Part shown: positions 43,872 to 51,676 of the stretch, in pieces
Layout of the letters: the number at the start of each line of letters is the position of its first letter
Numbering within the stretch: the first letter of the stretch is position 1
Origin: Deltaproteobacteria bacterium
GTDB taxonomy: Bacteria; Myxococcota; Myxococcia; Myxococcales; 40CM-4-68-19
Length of the DNA: 64,000 nucleotides
Assembly: GCA_005879535.1 (NCBI GenBank)
Contig: VBKI01000047.1
Location: 201,748-265,747, forward strand
Direction of reading: 5' to 3'
Position numbers and translations under genes: made by a program
Notes under the pieces: model-generated
Database searches by the model: none
What the model was told of the DNA's origin: nothing
What the model saw: the letters and a program-made list of their open reading frames with translations, nothing else

Positions 43872-44942
43872 ATGCTTTCGCTGCGCGTCCAGGAGCATCG
43901 CGAAGCGGCGGCGCGGGCCGGACTCCGCTACGTCACCGACGGCGTTCCGGGCATTCGCCGGCAGCGCGTGGGCAGAGGGTGGATCTTCTTCGCGCCCGAC
44001 GGATTGAGGATCAAGGACGTTGCCGAGCGCGCGCGCATCGAGGGACTCGTCGTTCCCCCGGCCTGGAGCGAGGTCTGGATCTGCCCCGATCCGCGCGGCC
44101 ACATCCAGGTCACCGCTCGCGATGCGCGCGGGCGGAAGCAGTACCGCTATCACCCGCGCTATCGCGAGGCGCGGGACAAGTCGAAGTTCCGGCGGATGCT
44201 CGAGTTCAGCGAGATCCTCCCCGATGTGCGCGAGCGGGTGGAGCGCGACCTGCGCGCGCACGACCTCAGCCGGCGTCAGATCCTGGCGACTGTCGTGCGC
44301 CTGCTCGACAAGACGTTGATCCGCGTCGGAAACGACGAGTACGCCCGCGAGAACCGCTCTTTCGGCCTCACCACCCTGCGCGGCCGGCACGTCCAGATCG
44401 ACGGCGCCAGGCTCTACTTCTCGTTTCGGGGAAAGAGCGGCGTCAATCATCAGGTGGCGATCACCGATCGCCGTCTGGCCCGCATCGTCCAGCAGTGCCA
44501 GGATCTGCCCGGCCACGAGCTGTTCCAATACGTCGATTCACGGGGCAAGCGGCAGTCCATCTCCTCCGACGACGTCAACGCCTATCTGCGCGAGACCACC
44601 GGCCGGGACATTACCGCCAAGGATTTCCGCACCTGGGCCGGGACGATGCTCGCCGCGAAGGAGCTCTGCGCTCTCGGTCCGCCGACGAGCCGCCGGGAGG
44701 CGGAGCGCAACGTGGTCCGCGCCATCGACGCCGTCGCGGACCGGCTGGGAAACACACGCGCGGTCTCCCGAAAGTACTACGTGCATCCGGCGCTGGTGCG
44801 CGCGTACCTGATGGGGCTCACGCCGTCGCTTCCGTCGATGGTTTCGCCCCGCCAGCACCGGCGCGAGAATCCGCCGGCCGCGCTCCGGAGCGACGAGGTG
44901 GCCGTGCTGCAGTTCCTGCAGGAAGAGGCTGCCGAGGAATAG
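43872..44942 (+). CDS. DNA topoisomerase IB
   Basis: This 356-residue protein has bacterial/poxviral TopIB marks: GLRIKDVAERARIEGLVVPPAW, the RRQILATVVRLLDKTLIRVGN catalytic-core block, GLTTLRGRHVQI, FRGKSGVNHQV, TAKDFRTWAGTMLAA, and SRKYYVHPALVRAYLMG, which carries the active-site Tyr. It relaxes supercoils by cutting one strand through a 3'-phosphotyrosine link without ATP. It follows the reductase gene by 24 bp. Confidence 0.95.
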   Translation: MLSLRVQEHREAAARAGLRYVTDGVPGIRRQRVGRGWIFFAPDGLRIKDVAERARIEGLVVPPAWSEVWICPDPRGHIQVTARDARGRKQYRYHPRYREARDKSKFRRMLEFSEILPDVRERVERDLRAHDLSRRQILATVVRLLDKTLIRVGNDEYARENRSFGLTTLRGRHVQIDGARLYFSFRGKSGVNHQVAITDRRLARIVQQCQDLPGHELFQYVDSRGKRQSISSDDVNAYLRETTGRDITAKDFRTWAGTMLAAKELCALGPPTSRREAERNVVRAIDAVADRLGNTRAVSRKYYVHPALVRAYLMGLTPSLPSMVSPRQHRRENPPAALRSDEVAVLQFLQEEAAEE

Positions 44943-44982
44943 CTGACGAGGTGCTTTGCGGGCGTGGCGTTACAATGCCGCC

Positions 44983-45564
44983 ATGACGCAGCCGATCTCG
45001 CGGTTTCCGGTTCCCCGCCTCGACGAGCTGCCCGAGGACATCCGGGCGCGCATTCTCGCCGTGGAGGAGAAGGCGGGGTTCATTCCCAACGTGTTCATGG
45101 TGCTGGCGCACCGGCCCGACGAGTTCCGCGCCTTCTTCGCCTACCACGATGCGCTGATGTTGAAGGAAGGCAGACTGAGCAAAGGCGAGCGGGAGATGAT
45201 CGTCGTCGCGACCAGCGCCGCGAACGAGTGCCACTACTGCGTGATCGCGCACGGCGCGCTGGTGCGCGTCTACGAGAAGCAGCCGCTCCTCGCCGATCAG
45301 GTGGCGACGAACTACCGCAAGGCGGACATCACGCCGCGACAGCGGGCGATGCTCGACTTCGCGATGAAGGTGGCGTTGCGATCGGCCGAGATCGAGGAGG
45401 CCGATTTCGCCCGGCTGCGGGAGCACGGGTTCAGCGACGAGGACGGCTGGGACATCGCCGGCATCGCCGCGTTCTTCGGCATGAGCAACCGGATCGCGAA
45501 CGCCACCGGTATGCGGCCGAACGACGAGTTCTACCTGATGGGGCGTGTGCCCAGGGCTCGTTAA
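44983..45564 (+). CDS. AhpD-like/carboxymuconolactone-decarboxylase-fold peroxidase-related protein
   Basis: This 193-residue protein begins MTQPISRFPVPRLDELP. The helical core holds ANECHYCVIAHGALVRVY with the CxxC thiol pair and conserved His of AhpD-type alkylhydroperoxidases. FGMSNRIANATGMRPNDEFYLMGR is the typical end of the peroxidase-related subgroup. It probably reduces organic peroxides with a thiol partner. A GTG/ATG start 27 bases upstream is possible but the chosen ATG begins a normal N-terminus. It ends at a shared TTAA with the convergent hydratase gene. Confidence 0.87.
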   Translation: MTQPISRFPVPRLDELPEDIRARILAVEEKAGFIPNVFMVLAHRPDEFRAFFAYHDALMLKEGRLSKGEREMIVVATSAANECHYCVIAHGALVRVYEKQPLLADQVATNYRKADITPRQRAMLDFAMKVALRSAEIEEADFARLREHGFSDEDGWDIAGIAAFFGMSNRIANATGMRPNDEFYLMGRVPRAR

Positions 45565-46337
45565 CTGCCGCACCACTTCGGCGCGCGTTTCTCCAAAAAC
45601 GCCTTCATCCCTTCCTGGGCGTCCGCCGCCGCGGCATTCATCGTCATCACGTCCTGCGCGTAGTCGTACGCCAGCGGCTGCGGCATCTGCAGCTGCCGAT
45701 AGAACGCGGCCTTGCCGACGGCCACCACGTATGGGCTGGACGACGCGATCTTCGCCGCCATCGCCCTCACTGCCGGGCCGAGCTCCGCGGCCGGTACCAC
45801 ACGGGTGACCAGGCCGGCGGCCAGCGCGTCATCGGCGGAGATCGCTTCGCCGGTGAGCAGCATTTCCATCGCCTTGCGCGATCCGACGGCGCGGCTCAGC
45901 GCCACCATCGGCGTCGAGCAGAAAAGGCCGATCTTCACCCCGGGGGTGGCGAAGCGCGCCTCCTGCGCGGCGACGGCCAGATCGCACGAGGCGACGAGCT
46001 GGCAACCGGCGGCCGTCGCCGTCGCGTGCACCTGCGCGATCACCGGCTGCGGAATGTTCTGCAGCGTCTCCATCAGCCGGGTGCAGGCTTCGAAGAGCTC
46101 GCGGTAGAAGGCGCCGTCGCGCCCGACCATTTCGGAGAGGTCGTGACCGGCCGAGAACACGGGACCGTTGCCCCGCAGGACCGCCACGCGGGCCTCCCGA
46201 TCCTCCCCGATGCGGCGGAAGCATTCGGTCAATTCCTGCAGCATCTGCAGCGACAGCGCGTTGCGCCGCTCGGGGCGGTTCAGCGTCACGACGGCCGTCG
46301 ACCCATCGCGCTCGAGCTGGATGTCCTTGAACGTCAT
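45561..46337 (-). CDS. Enoyl-CoA hydratase/isomerase family protein
   Basis: This 258-residue crotonase has VVTLNRPERRNALSLQM, VFSAGHDLSEMVG (oxyanion-hole segment AGHDL), PQPVIAQVHATATAAGCQLVASCDLAVAA and KIGLFCSTPMVALSRAVG. It lacks the paired catalytic Glu residues of true enoyl-CoA hydratases in the usual place (GAGCE-type), resembling the ECHDC3-like group. The gene is 15 bp downstream of an acyl-CoA ligase gene, so it acts on an acyl-CoA in the same pathway. Confidence 0.9.
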   Translation of the reverse strand: MTFKDIQLERDGSTAVVTLNRPERRNALSLQMLQELTECFRRIGEDREARVAVLRGNGPVFSAGHDLSEMVGRDGAFYRELFEACTRLMETLQNIPQPVIAQVHATATAAGCQLVASCDLAVAAQEARFATPGVKIGLFCSTPMVALSRAVGSRKAMEMLLTGEAISADDALAAGLVTRVVPAAELGPAVRAMAAKIASSSPYVVAVGKAAFYRQLQMPQPLAYDYAQDVMTMNAAAADAQEGMKAFLEKRAPKWCGS

Positions 46338-46352
46338 TGCCTCGTTCCTTTC

Positions 46353-47909
46353 TCAGTGGATGCGCTTGGAGTGCCCGCGCCACTCCTTCTCGCGCAGCAC
46401 GTACTTCTGCACCTTGCCCGTGGACGTCTTCGGCAGCGGGCCGAACTCGACATGCTTCGGCGCCTTGAAGTGGGCGAGCACCCCCTTGCAGTGCTGGATG
46501 ATGTCGTCGGCAGTGGCCTGCTTTCCGTCGGCGAGCGTGACGAAGGCCTTCGGCACCTCGCCCCACCGCTCGTCGGGGATCGCGATCACCGCCGCCTCGA
46601 GGACCGCCGGGTGGCTCACCACCGCTTGCTCCACTTCGATGGTGCTGATGTTCTCGCCTCCGGAGATGATGATGTCCTTCTTGCGATCGCGCAGCTCGAT
46701 GGCGCCGTCCGGGTGGCGCACGGCCAGGTCGCCGCTGTGGAACCAGCCGCCGTGGAACGCCTTCGCGGTGGCATCGGGATCGCGGAAGTATCCGAGCATG
46801 ACCACGTTCCCGCGCATCACCACTTCGCCCATGGCGTGGCCGTCGGCGGGGACATCGTTCATCTCCTCGTCGACGACCCGTACCTCGCCGGCGCAGACGT
46901 TGGCGAAGCCCTGGCGCGCCTGCAGTGCCGCGCGCTCCGCGGAGGGGAGCCGGTCCTGACCTGGTGCAGGCACGGCGATGGTGAACGGCCCGTACACCTC
47001 GGTGAGGCCGTAGACGTGATCGATCTCGAAGTTCAGTTCCGCCATCCGGGCGATCAACGTCGGGGAGGGCGGCGCGCCGGCGGTGAAGAGCCTCACCTTG
47101 CGCGGGAGCCTGCCCGCCGCCGGGCTCGCCATCAGCATGGTGCAGACGGTCGGCGCGGCGCAGAAGTGCGTGATGCCTTCGCGGAAGAGCTGCCACACCC
47201 GCTCCGGCTCGATGCGGGGAATGCAGACGTTGCACGATCCCGCCGCGGCGGTCGCCCAGGGGAAGCACCAGCCGTCGCAATGGAACATCGGCAGCGTCCA
47301 GAGGTACTGACTGTCCGCCGTCAGGCGGTGGTCGAGCGCCATCGCCAGCGCGTTCAGGTACGCGCCGCGATGGTGATAGATGACGCCCTTCGGACGGCCG
47401 GTGGTGCCGGACGTGTAATTGATGGTGATCGGCTCGTCTTCGCTCTCCAGCGCGGGCGTCACGAGCGCGTCGCTGCCGGAGGAAAGGAACGGCTCCCACT
47501 CGCGCGAGAGATCGAACCGCTTCACCTGCGGCGAAATGCGCGCCGTCTGGGCGTTCAGCTCGGGGGAAAAGAAGATCGCGCGGGACCCCGAATGCTCGAC
47601 GATGTACGCGACCTCGTCGGCGTTGAGGCGCGTGTTGATCGGCACCAGCACTCCGCCGGCGAGCGGCACGCCGAAGTGGGCGAGGAGGAGCGGCTCCGAA
47701 TTGACGGCGAGAAAGGCGACCCGGTCGCCTTTGCGCAGCCCGTCGCGCCGGAGCGCGGACGCCAGACGCCGCGCCCGGGCACGCATCTGTTGCCAGCTCA
47801 GGCGCACGTCGCCGTCGGCGACAGCGAGGCGCGTCGCGTACACTTCGCCTGCGCGCTCGAGGAAATGGATGGGGGTCAGTTCCTGCCGGTGCACGGGCGC
47901 GTCCGACAC
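46353..47909 (-). CDS. Acyl-CoA synthetase (AMP-forming)
   Basis: This 518-residue ANL enzyme from GTG 47909 has P-loop YTSGTTGRPKGVIYHHRG, TLPMFHCDGWCFPWA, FTAGAPPSPTLI, YGLTEVYGP, WFHSGDLAVRHPDGAIELRDRKKDIIISGGENIS and the catalytic Lys in LPKTSTGKVQKYVLREKEW. It belongs to the medium/long-chain or benzoate-type AMP ligases. The alternate longer open frame upstream covers the bactofilin gene on the other strand and is not used. It pairs with the downstream crotonase for fatty-acid or aromatic-acid degradation. Confidence 0.92.
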   Translation of the reverse strand: MSDAPVHRQELTPIHFLERAGEVYATRLAVADGDVRLSWQQMRARARRLASALRRDGLRKGDRVAFLAVNSEPLLLAHFGVPLAGGVLVPINTRLNADEVAYIVEHSGSRAIFFSPELNAQTARISPQVKRFDLSREWEPFLSSGSDALVTPALESEDEPITINYTSGTTGRPKGVIYHHRGAYLNALAMALDHRLTADSQYLWTLPMFHCDGWCFPWATAAAGSCNVCIPRIEPERVWQLFREGITHFCAAPTVCTMLMASPAAGRLPRKVRLFTAGAPPSPTLIARMAELNFEIDHVYGLTEVYGPFTIAVPAPGQDRLPSAERAALQARQGFANVCAGEVRVVDEEMNDVPADGHAMGEVVMRGNVVMLGYFRDPDATAKAFHGGWFHSGDLAVRHPDGAIELRDRKKDIIISGGENISTIEVEQAVVSHPAVLEAAVIAIPDERWGEVPKAFVTLADGKQATADDIIQHCKGVLAHFKAPKHVEFGPLPKTSTGKVQKYVLREKEWRGHSKRIH

Positions 47910-48104
47910 GTCGTCCTCCGCTCGAGGACCGGCGAGTCCACGCCCGATGCGCTCGAAAGTCAACCGCCAGGGACGAAATCTGCAGTCACGCCATCCGTCC
48001 CCGGAGACGCCGGGAATACCTGGCTTCGGCCGGAGGTAAGGAAGCCGGTGGGCCGGTTGCGCCGGGCGCCCGCTTGTTTCCTGACCACCGGCCAGCGAGG
48101 CTCC

Positions 48105-48491
48105 ATGTCGTACGAGAATATCGCCGAAAAGAACGTTGCTCCTGCCGCTTCCGACCTGCTGCTCGGCCGCGGAGTGCGGTTCGAAGGCAAGCTCACCTTC
48201 GCAGGGACCGTCCGCATCGACGCGAGCTTCGTCGGCACCATCGTCACCGACGACGTGCTGGTGGTCGGCGAGGGTGCCCGCATCGACGCCAACATCACCT
48301 GCGGCAACATCGTGGTGCACGGTGAAGTGAACGGAAACGTCCAGGCGAAGAACGGCGTGGAGATCCGCAGCGCCGGAAAGGTGCGCGGCGACCTGGAGAC
48401 GGCTTCGCTCGTGGTGGAGAAGGGCGCCTTCTTCCAGGGGGCCTCGCGGATGGACTCGGCCAAGGGCGTCCGCGCGAAGACCGCCGCGTAG
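48105..48491 (+). CDS. Bactofilin
   Basis: This 128-residue protein has a short N-terminal tail, then the bactofilin (DUF583) beta-helix: LGRGVRFEGKLTFAGTVRI, VGTIVTDDVLVVGEGARIDANI, GNIVVHGEVNGNVQAKNGVEI, RSAGKVRGDLETASLVVEKGAFFQG. Repeat period is about 17 residues, the family hallmark, forming non-polar cytoskeletal filaments. The C-terminal tail is Ala/Lys-rich. Myxobacteria use bactofilins for cell shape and chromosome-end positioning. It is monocistronic here. Confidence 0.95.
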   Translation: MSYENIAEKNVAPAASDLLLGRGVRFEGKLTFAGTVRIDASFVGTIVTDDVLVVGEGARIDANITCGNIVVHGEVNGNVQAKNGVEIRSAGKVRGDLETASLVVEKGAFFQGASRMDSAKGVRAKTAA

Positions 48492-48527
48492 CCGCTGCCG
48501 ACCGTAGCAAAGGCTTTGCGGCTACGC
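48486..48527. terminator. Hairpin downstream of the bactofilin gene
   Basis: GCGTAGCCGC (48486-48495) pairs exactly with GCGGCTACGC (48518-48527), with an inner 22-base loop that itself can partly pair. The left arm overlaps the bactofilin stop codon and the convergent CHRD gene ends at 48554. It has no strong T-tract. It is a probable bidirectional terminator or 3' stabiliser. Confidence 0.55.
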
Positions 48528-48553
48528 TTGGGGCCGAACCTGTGCCAGCCGAC

Positions 48554-49096
48554 TTACTGCGGCTGGCGCTGGTTCTTGTCGTTGATCTGCGCCCGGATCT
48601 CGCCGGCCGGGAACTTGCTCGAGTGCACGTTGGCGTAGGTCTCGCCCGCGCGCATCGCACGAATCAACTCGGCCATCGCGCCGGGCTCGATGCCCTGGGC
48701 GGCTGGACCGATCACGTCGGCGGCGGTGATCGTGCCCGTCACCGTTCCAGACTGCGGGCAGGGTGGCTTCGAGCCGCCGCCACAGAGGAAGGCGGAGACG
48801 CCGCCGGCGATGTTGCGGTTCCCGAAGTGCACATGGGCGAAGAGGACCGGCGCCTCCAGGCCGACATACGTTAGCTCGAAGGTGACCGTCTGCGTCGCGT
48901 CGTCGATCTCGGCCGTGAACGAACCGAACGCGACCGACGACACTCCCGGCGTCTCCTGGTATCCGGTCATGGTGTCTGCCTGCACCTGCGACTTCGATTC
49001 GGTTCCCGCGTTGCTTCCGTTTGCGGCGTAGGCTGCGAGCGCGAGCGCGAGCAAGGCTCCCGCGAGTAGGCCTCCATACAGCATGCGCGTTTTCAT
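48554..49096 (-). CDS. Secreted CHRD-domain protein
   Basis: This 180-residue protein has signal MKTRMLYGGLLAGALLALALAAYA. The mature domain reads TMTGYQETPGVSSVAFGSFTAEID, TQTVTFELTYVGLEAPVLFAHVHFG, and VHSSKFPAGEIRAQINDK, the pattern of the CHRD fold (as in chordin and bacterial exoproteins). Four or so His/Asp residues sit on the sheet. Its function is not established. It is located outside the cytoplasm and is monocistronic. Confidence 0.85.
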   Translation of the reverse strand: MKTRMLYGGLLAGALLALALAAYAANGSNAGTESKSQVQADTMTGYQETPGVSSVAFGSFTAEIDDATQTVTFELTYVGLEAPVLFAHVHFGNRNIAGGVSAFLCGGGSKPPCPQSGTVTGTITAADVIGPAAQGIEPGAMAELIRAMRAGETYANVHSSKFPAGEIRAQINDKNQRQPQ

Positions 49097-49173
49097 GGTC
49101 TTCCCCGAACCCCGGTAGGGGCGCGGCGGCATCTTGCTCTTCGCGGAGTCGCATGGCTACGACGCGGCGCGGC

Positions 49174-49521
49174 TCAGGCGGGGCCGCCGTCCACGCCTGC
49201 ATCGGCAGCCGGCTCGGCACCGGTGCCGCTGCTCCTCGCCGTCACCGTCACCCGGTAGAGCCCTCCGGGCTTCTGGCCCACGAGCCAGACGCCGCAGAGC
49301 GTCGTGCCGGGCTTGAGCGCGAGCAGCGCGAAGCCGCCTCCGTCTTCCGCGAAATCGGACGCGACCACGCCGGGATCGTCGCAGAGCACGTTGGCGCCGG
49401 GCGCGGAGGAGAGCGGAGCCGACTGACCGACTTCGAGTTGGATCGAGGCGGTGCCGGCGGGATCGCTTTCGCCTGCAGCGACGATCGCGCCTGCGGCCAG
49501 GGCGAAGAGAAGAGAGCGCAC
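49174..49521 (-). CDS. Small secreted protein of unknown function
   Basis: This 115-residue protein has signal MRSLLFALAAGAIVAAG. The mature part is a strand-rich domain with two Cys (NVLCDDPGVVASDF and GTTLCGVWLVGQK), probably joined, ending in an Asp/Gly/Ala-rich tail. The GGGFALLALKPGTTLCGVWL pattern resembles Ig-like inhibitor-type folds but no family is certain. It is adjacent to the LysR regulator on the same strand. Confidence 0.6.
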   Translation of the reverse strand: MRSLLFALAAGAIVAAGESDPAGTASIQLEVGQSAPLSSAPGANVLCDDPGVVASDFAEDGGGFALLALKPGTTLCGVWLVGQKPGGLYRVTVTARSSGTGAEPAADAGVDGGPA

Positions 49522-49530
49522 CCATCGATC

Positions 49531-50439
49531 CTATCCGGCGTTCCGGGCCGCGTCGCGAATCCAGGAGGCGAACGCGCGCGCTGGACGATTCATCGGCGTG
49601 CCTCGCGCGGGCAACACCAGCCAGTAGGCGTGACCGAGCGAAAGCGCGGGTCCGAAGGGCTGGACGAGGCGGCCGCTGCGAAGGTGCGCGGCGGCGAGGC
49701 GCTTGCGGCCGAGCGCGACTCCGTGCCCGGCCAGCGCCGCCTGCAGAAGCAACGCGCCGTCGGCGAACCGCGGGCCGCGATCGCCCCATGCGGGCCGGCC
49801 GAGGCCGGCTTCGTCGAGCCAGTGCGGCCAGCTCGACAGCGGATCCTCGTCGTGGAGAAGCGTCGCGCGGGCGAGGTCCCTGGGTTCCCGCAAGCGCGCG
49901 CCGACCGAGGGAGCGCACACCGGGATCAGATGGTCGGTGAGCAGCGGTTCAGCGCGCACTCCGACCCAGGGACCGCGGCCGGTGCGGAGGGCGAGGTCGA
50001 CGCCTTCGGGGCCGACGGCGGCGGGTGCCTTGCTCTCGGAGACCCAGACCTCGACGTCCGGATGCAGGGTCCGGAACGCGCCGAGCCGAGGGAGCAGCCA
50101 GAGCGCGGCGAACGACGCCGTCGTGCTGACGCGGACGATGTTCCCGGCCCGGGGTGATTCGGCCAGCTCCCGGGTCGCCAGATCGAACGCGTCGAACGCC
50201 CGCCCGAGCGCGGCGGCGTAGCGGGCTCCAGCCGAGGTCGGGGAGAGCCGCACTCCGGCGCGATGGAAGAGGGAAACGCCGAGCCAGGACTCGAGCACGG
50301 AGATCTGCTTGCTGACGGCGCCATGGGTGACCCCCAGCTCCGCCGCGGCGGCTACCGTGGAGCCGAGCCGGGCGCAGGCCTCGAATGCGCGCGCCGCGTT
50401 GAGCGGAGGAAGGCGCCGTCGACTGTGAGAATTGCTCAC
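49531..50439 (-). CDS. LysR-family transcriptional regulator (GcvA-like)
   Basis: This 302-residue protein starts at a GTG. The helix-turn-helix (about 10-70) reads LPPLNAARAFEACARLGSTV, AELGVTHGAVSKQISVLES and LGVSLFHR. The effector domain (about 90-295) has RVSTTASFAALWLLPRLGAF and GVDLALRTGRGPW, typical of GcvA/AmpR-like members. It lies 66 bp from the divergent LysE-like exporter gene, the classic layout for LysR control of an adjacent exporter; the target is inferred. Confidence 0.9.
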   Translation of the reverse strand: MSNSHSRRRLPPLNAARAFEACARLGSTVAAAAELGVTHGAVSKQISVLESWLGVSLFHRAGVRLSPTSAGARYAAALGRAFDAFDLATRELAESPRAGNIVRVSTTASFAALWLLPRLGAFRTLHPDVEVWVSESKAPAAVGPEGVDLALRTGRGPWVGVRAEPLLTDHLIPVCAPSVGARLREPRDLARATLLHDEDPLSSWPHWLDEAGLGRPAWGDRGPRFADGALLLQAALAGHGVALGRKRLAAAHLRSGRLVQPFGPALSLGHAYWLVLPARGTPMNRPARAFASWIRDAARNAG

Positions 50440-50505
50440 ACCACGGGAGAATAAAGCGCTGGTGCGAGGCGCGGCAAGGGCTTACCGGATCCCGATGGAG
50501 GCCGC

Positions 50506-51123
50506 ATGGCGCAGCGCACCTGGTTTCTCTTCCTCCTGGTTTCCCTCGGCGCCGTCCTGACGCCCGGTCCCGCCATGCTCGCGATTCTCGGTCACGCGCT
50601 CGCCCGCGGCGCGCGGGCAACGCTTCCGGTCGTGCTCGGGAACGTGGTTGGCGCGATCGTGCTCATCGCTGCGTCGATCGCCGGACTGTCGGCGCTGCTT
50701 TCGGCGGTTCCCCATGCTCTCGAAGCGCTGAAGTGGCTGGGAGCCGGCTATCTGCTCTGGCTCGGGATCCGCGCGATCCGCGCCGGCGGCGAGCATGCCG
50801 TCGAACCGGATCGCGTCCTTTCCGGACGAGGGGTCGTTCGGGGAGTGCTGATCGCCTTTTCCAATCCGAAAGCGCTCCTCTTCTTCGGCGCCATCCTGCC
50901 GCAATTCATCGATCCGGGCCGTCCGGCACTGCCGCAGTTCGCCGCGATGGCCGCGACTTTCGCGCTCCTCGAGCTTGCAGCGACCGGAGCGGTGACGTTT
51001 GCGGCGCAATCGCTGGCGCCGGTGCTGCGGCGGAGGGCAGTCGCCCGGAGGATCCACCGCGCCGGCGGAGCCATCCTGATCGGGGCCGCGGCGCTCGTGG
51101 CGCTGGCGCCGGTGACGCGATGA
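50506..51123 (+). CDS. LysE/RhtB-family amino-acid exporter
   Basis: This 205-residue protein has six hydrophobic helices. FLLVSLGAVLTPGPAMLAILGHA is the LysE N-terminal signature (TPGP), and GYLLWLGIRAIR plus LIAFSNPKALLFFGAILPQFID are the family's later blocks. It exports amino acids or derivatives with the proton gradient. It is divergent from a LysR regulator and coupled (ATGA) to a DoxX-like gene. Confidence 0.92.
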   Translation: MAQRTWFLFLLVSLGAVLTPGPAMLAILGHALARGARATLPVVLGNVVGAIVLIAASIAGLSALLSAVPHALEALKWLGAGYLLWLGIRAIRAGGEHAVEPDRVLSGRGVVRGVLIAFSNPKALLFFGAILPQFIDPGRPALPQFAAMAATFALLELAATGAVTFAAQSLAPVLRRRAVARRIHRAGGAILIGAAALVALAPVTR

Positions 51124-51515
51124 GCGCCCTCCCGTTTGCCGGGGTCGCGGACGCGTCGCTCGGTCTTCTGGCGATCCGGATCGTCGCCGGCAGCGCGTTC
51201 GTCCTGCATGGATGGCCGAAGATGCGCGATCCATTCGCCTGGATGGGGAAGAGAACCCCGCGCCTCTTCCAGGCGATGGCGGCGGTGGCGGAATTCGGCG
51301 GAGGCATTGCCTGGATCTTCGGGCTACTGACGCCGCTCGCATCGCTCGGCATCGCCTGCACGATGGCCGTGGCGATCGGCAGGCACGTGCTGGTCAAGCG
51401 CGATCCCTTCATCGGCGGATACGAGCTCGCCTCCGTGTATTTTTGCATTGCTTTGCTGCTCCTGATTTGCGGCCCCGGTCGCTTCTCGGTCGATTGGATC
51501 TGGAAAACTGGATAG
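51120..51515 (+). CDS. DoxX-family membrane protein
   Basis: This 131-residue protein has about four hydrophobic helices: LGLLAIRIVAGSAFVLHGWPKM, FQAMAAVAEFGGGIAWIFGLL, LASLGIACTMAVAIGRHVL, and ASVYFCIALLLLICG. The IVAGSAFVLHGWPKMRDP start is typical of DoxX/TQO-like proteins. The family is linked to quinone or thiol redox at the membrane in some members. Its start overlaps the exporter's stop. Confidence 0.85.
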   Translation: MSALPFAGVADASLGLLAIRIVAGSAFVLHGWPKMRDPFAWMGKRTPRLFQAMAAVAEFGGGIAWIFGLLTPLASLGIACTMAVAIGRHVLVKRDPFIGGYELASVYFCIALLLLICGPGRFSVDWIWKTG

Positions 51516-51676
51516 CGGCATTCGAATCGAATGTTGTCCGATTTGTTGCAATGCGAAGATCCCGTACGCTAAGGTACGCAGCAGGTGTTCGCGCAGCCCT
51601 CGCGCAAGGACGCACCGCCGCCGCTGAGGGCACGCTCGTCCCGGAAACGGCAAATTCCAGAGGAGCCGGCCTGACG

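Noticed and set aside
44964..48491. Plus-strand open frame of about 1,170 codons
   Set aside because: It covers the AhpD-like, hydratase and ligase genes in the wrong frame or strand. Only its last 128 codons, the bactofilin, are real.
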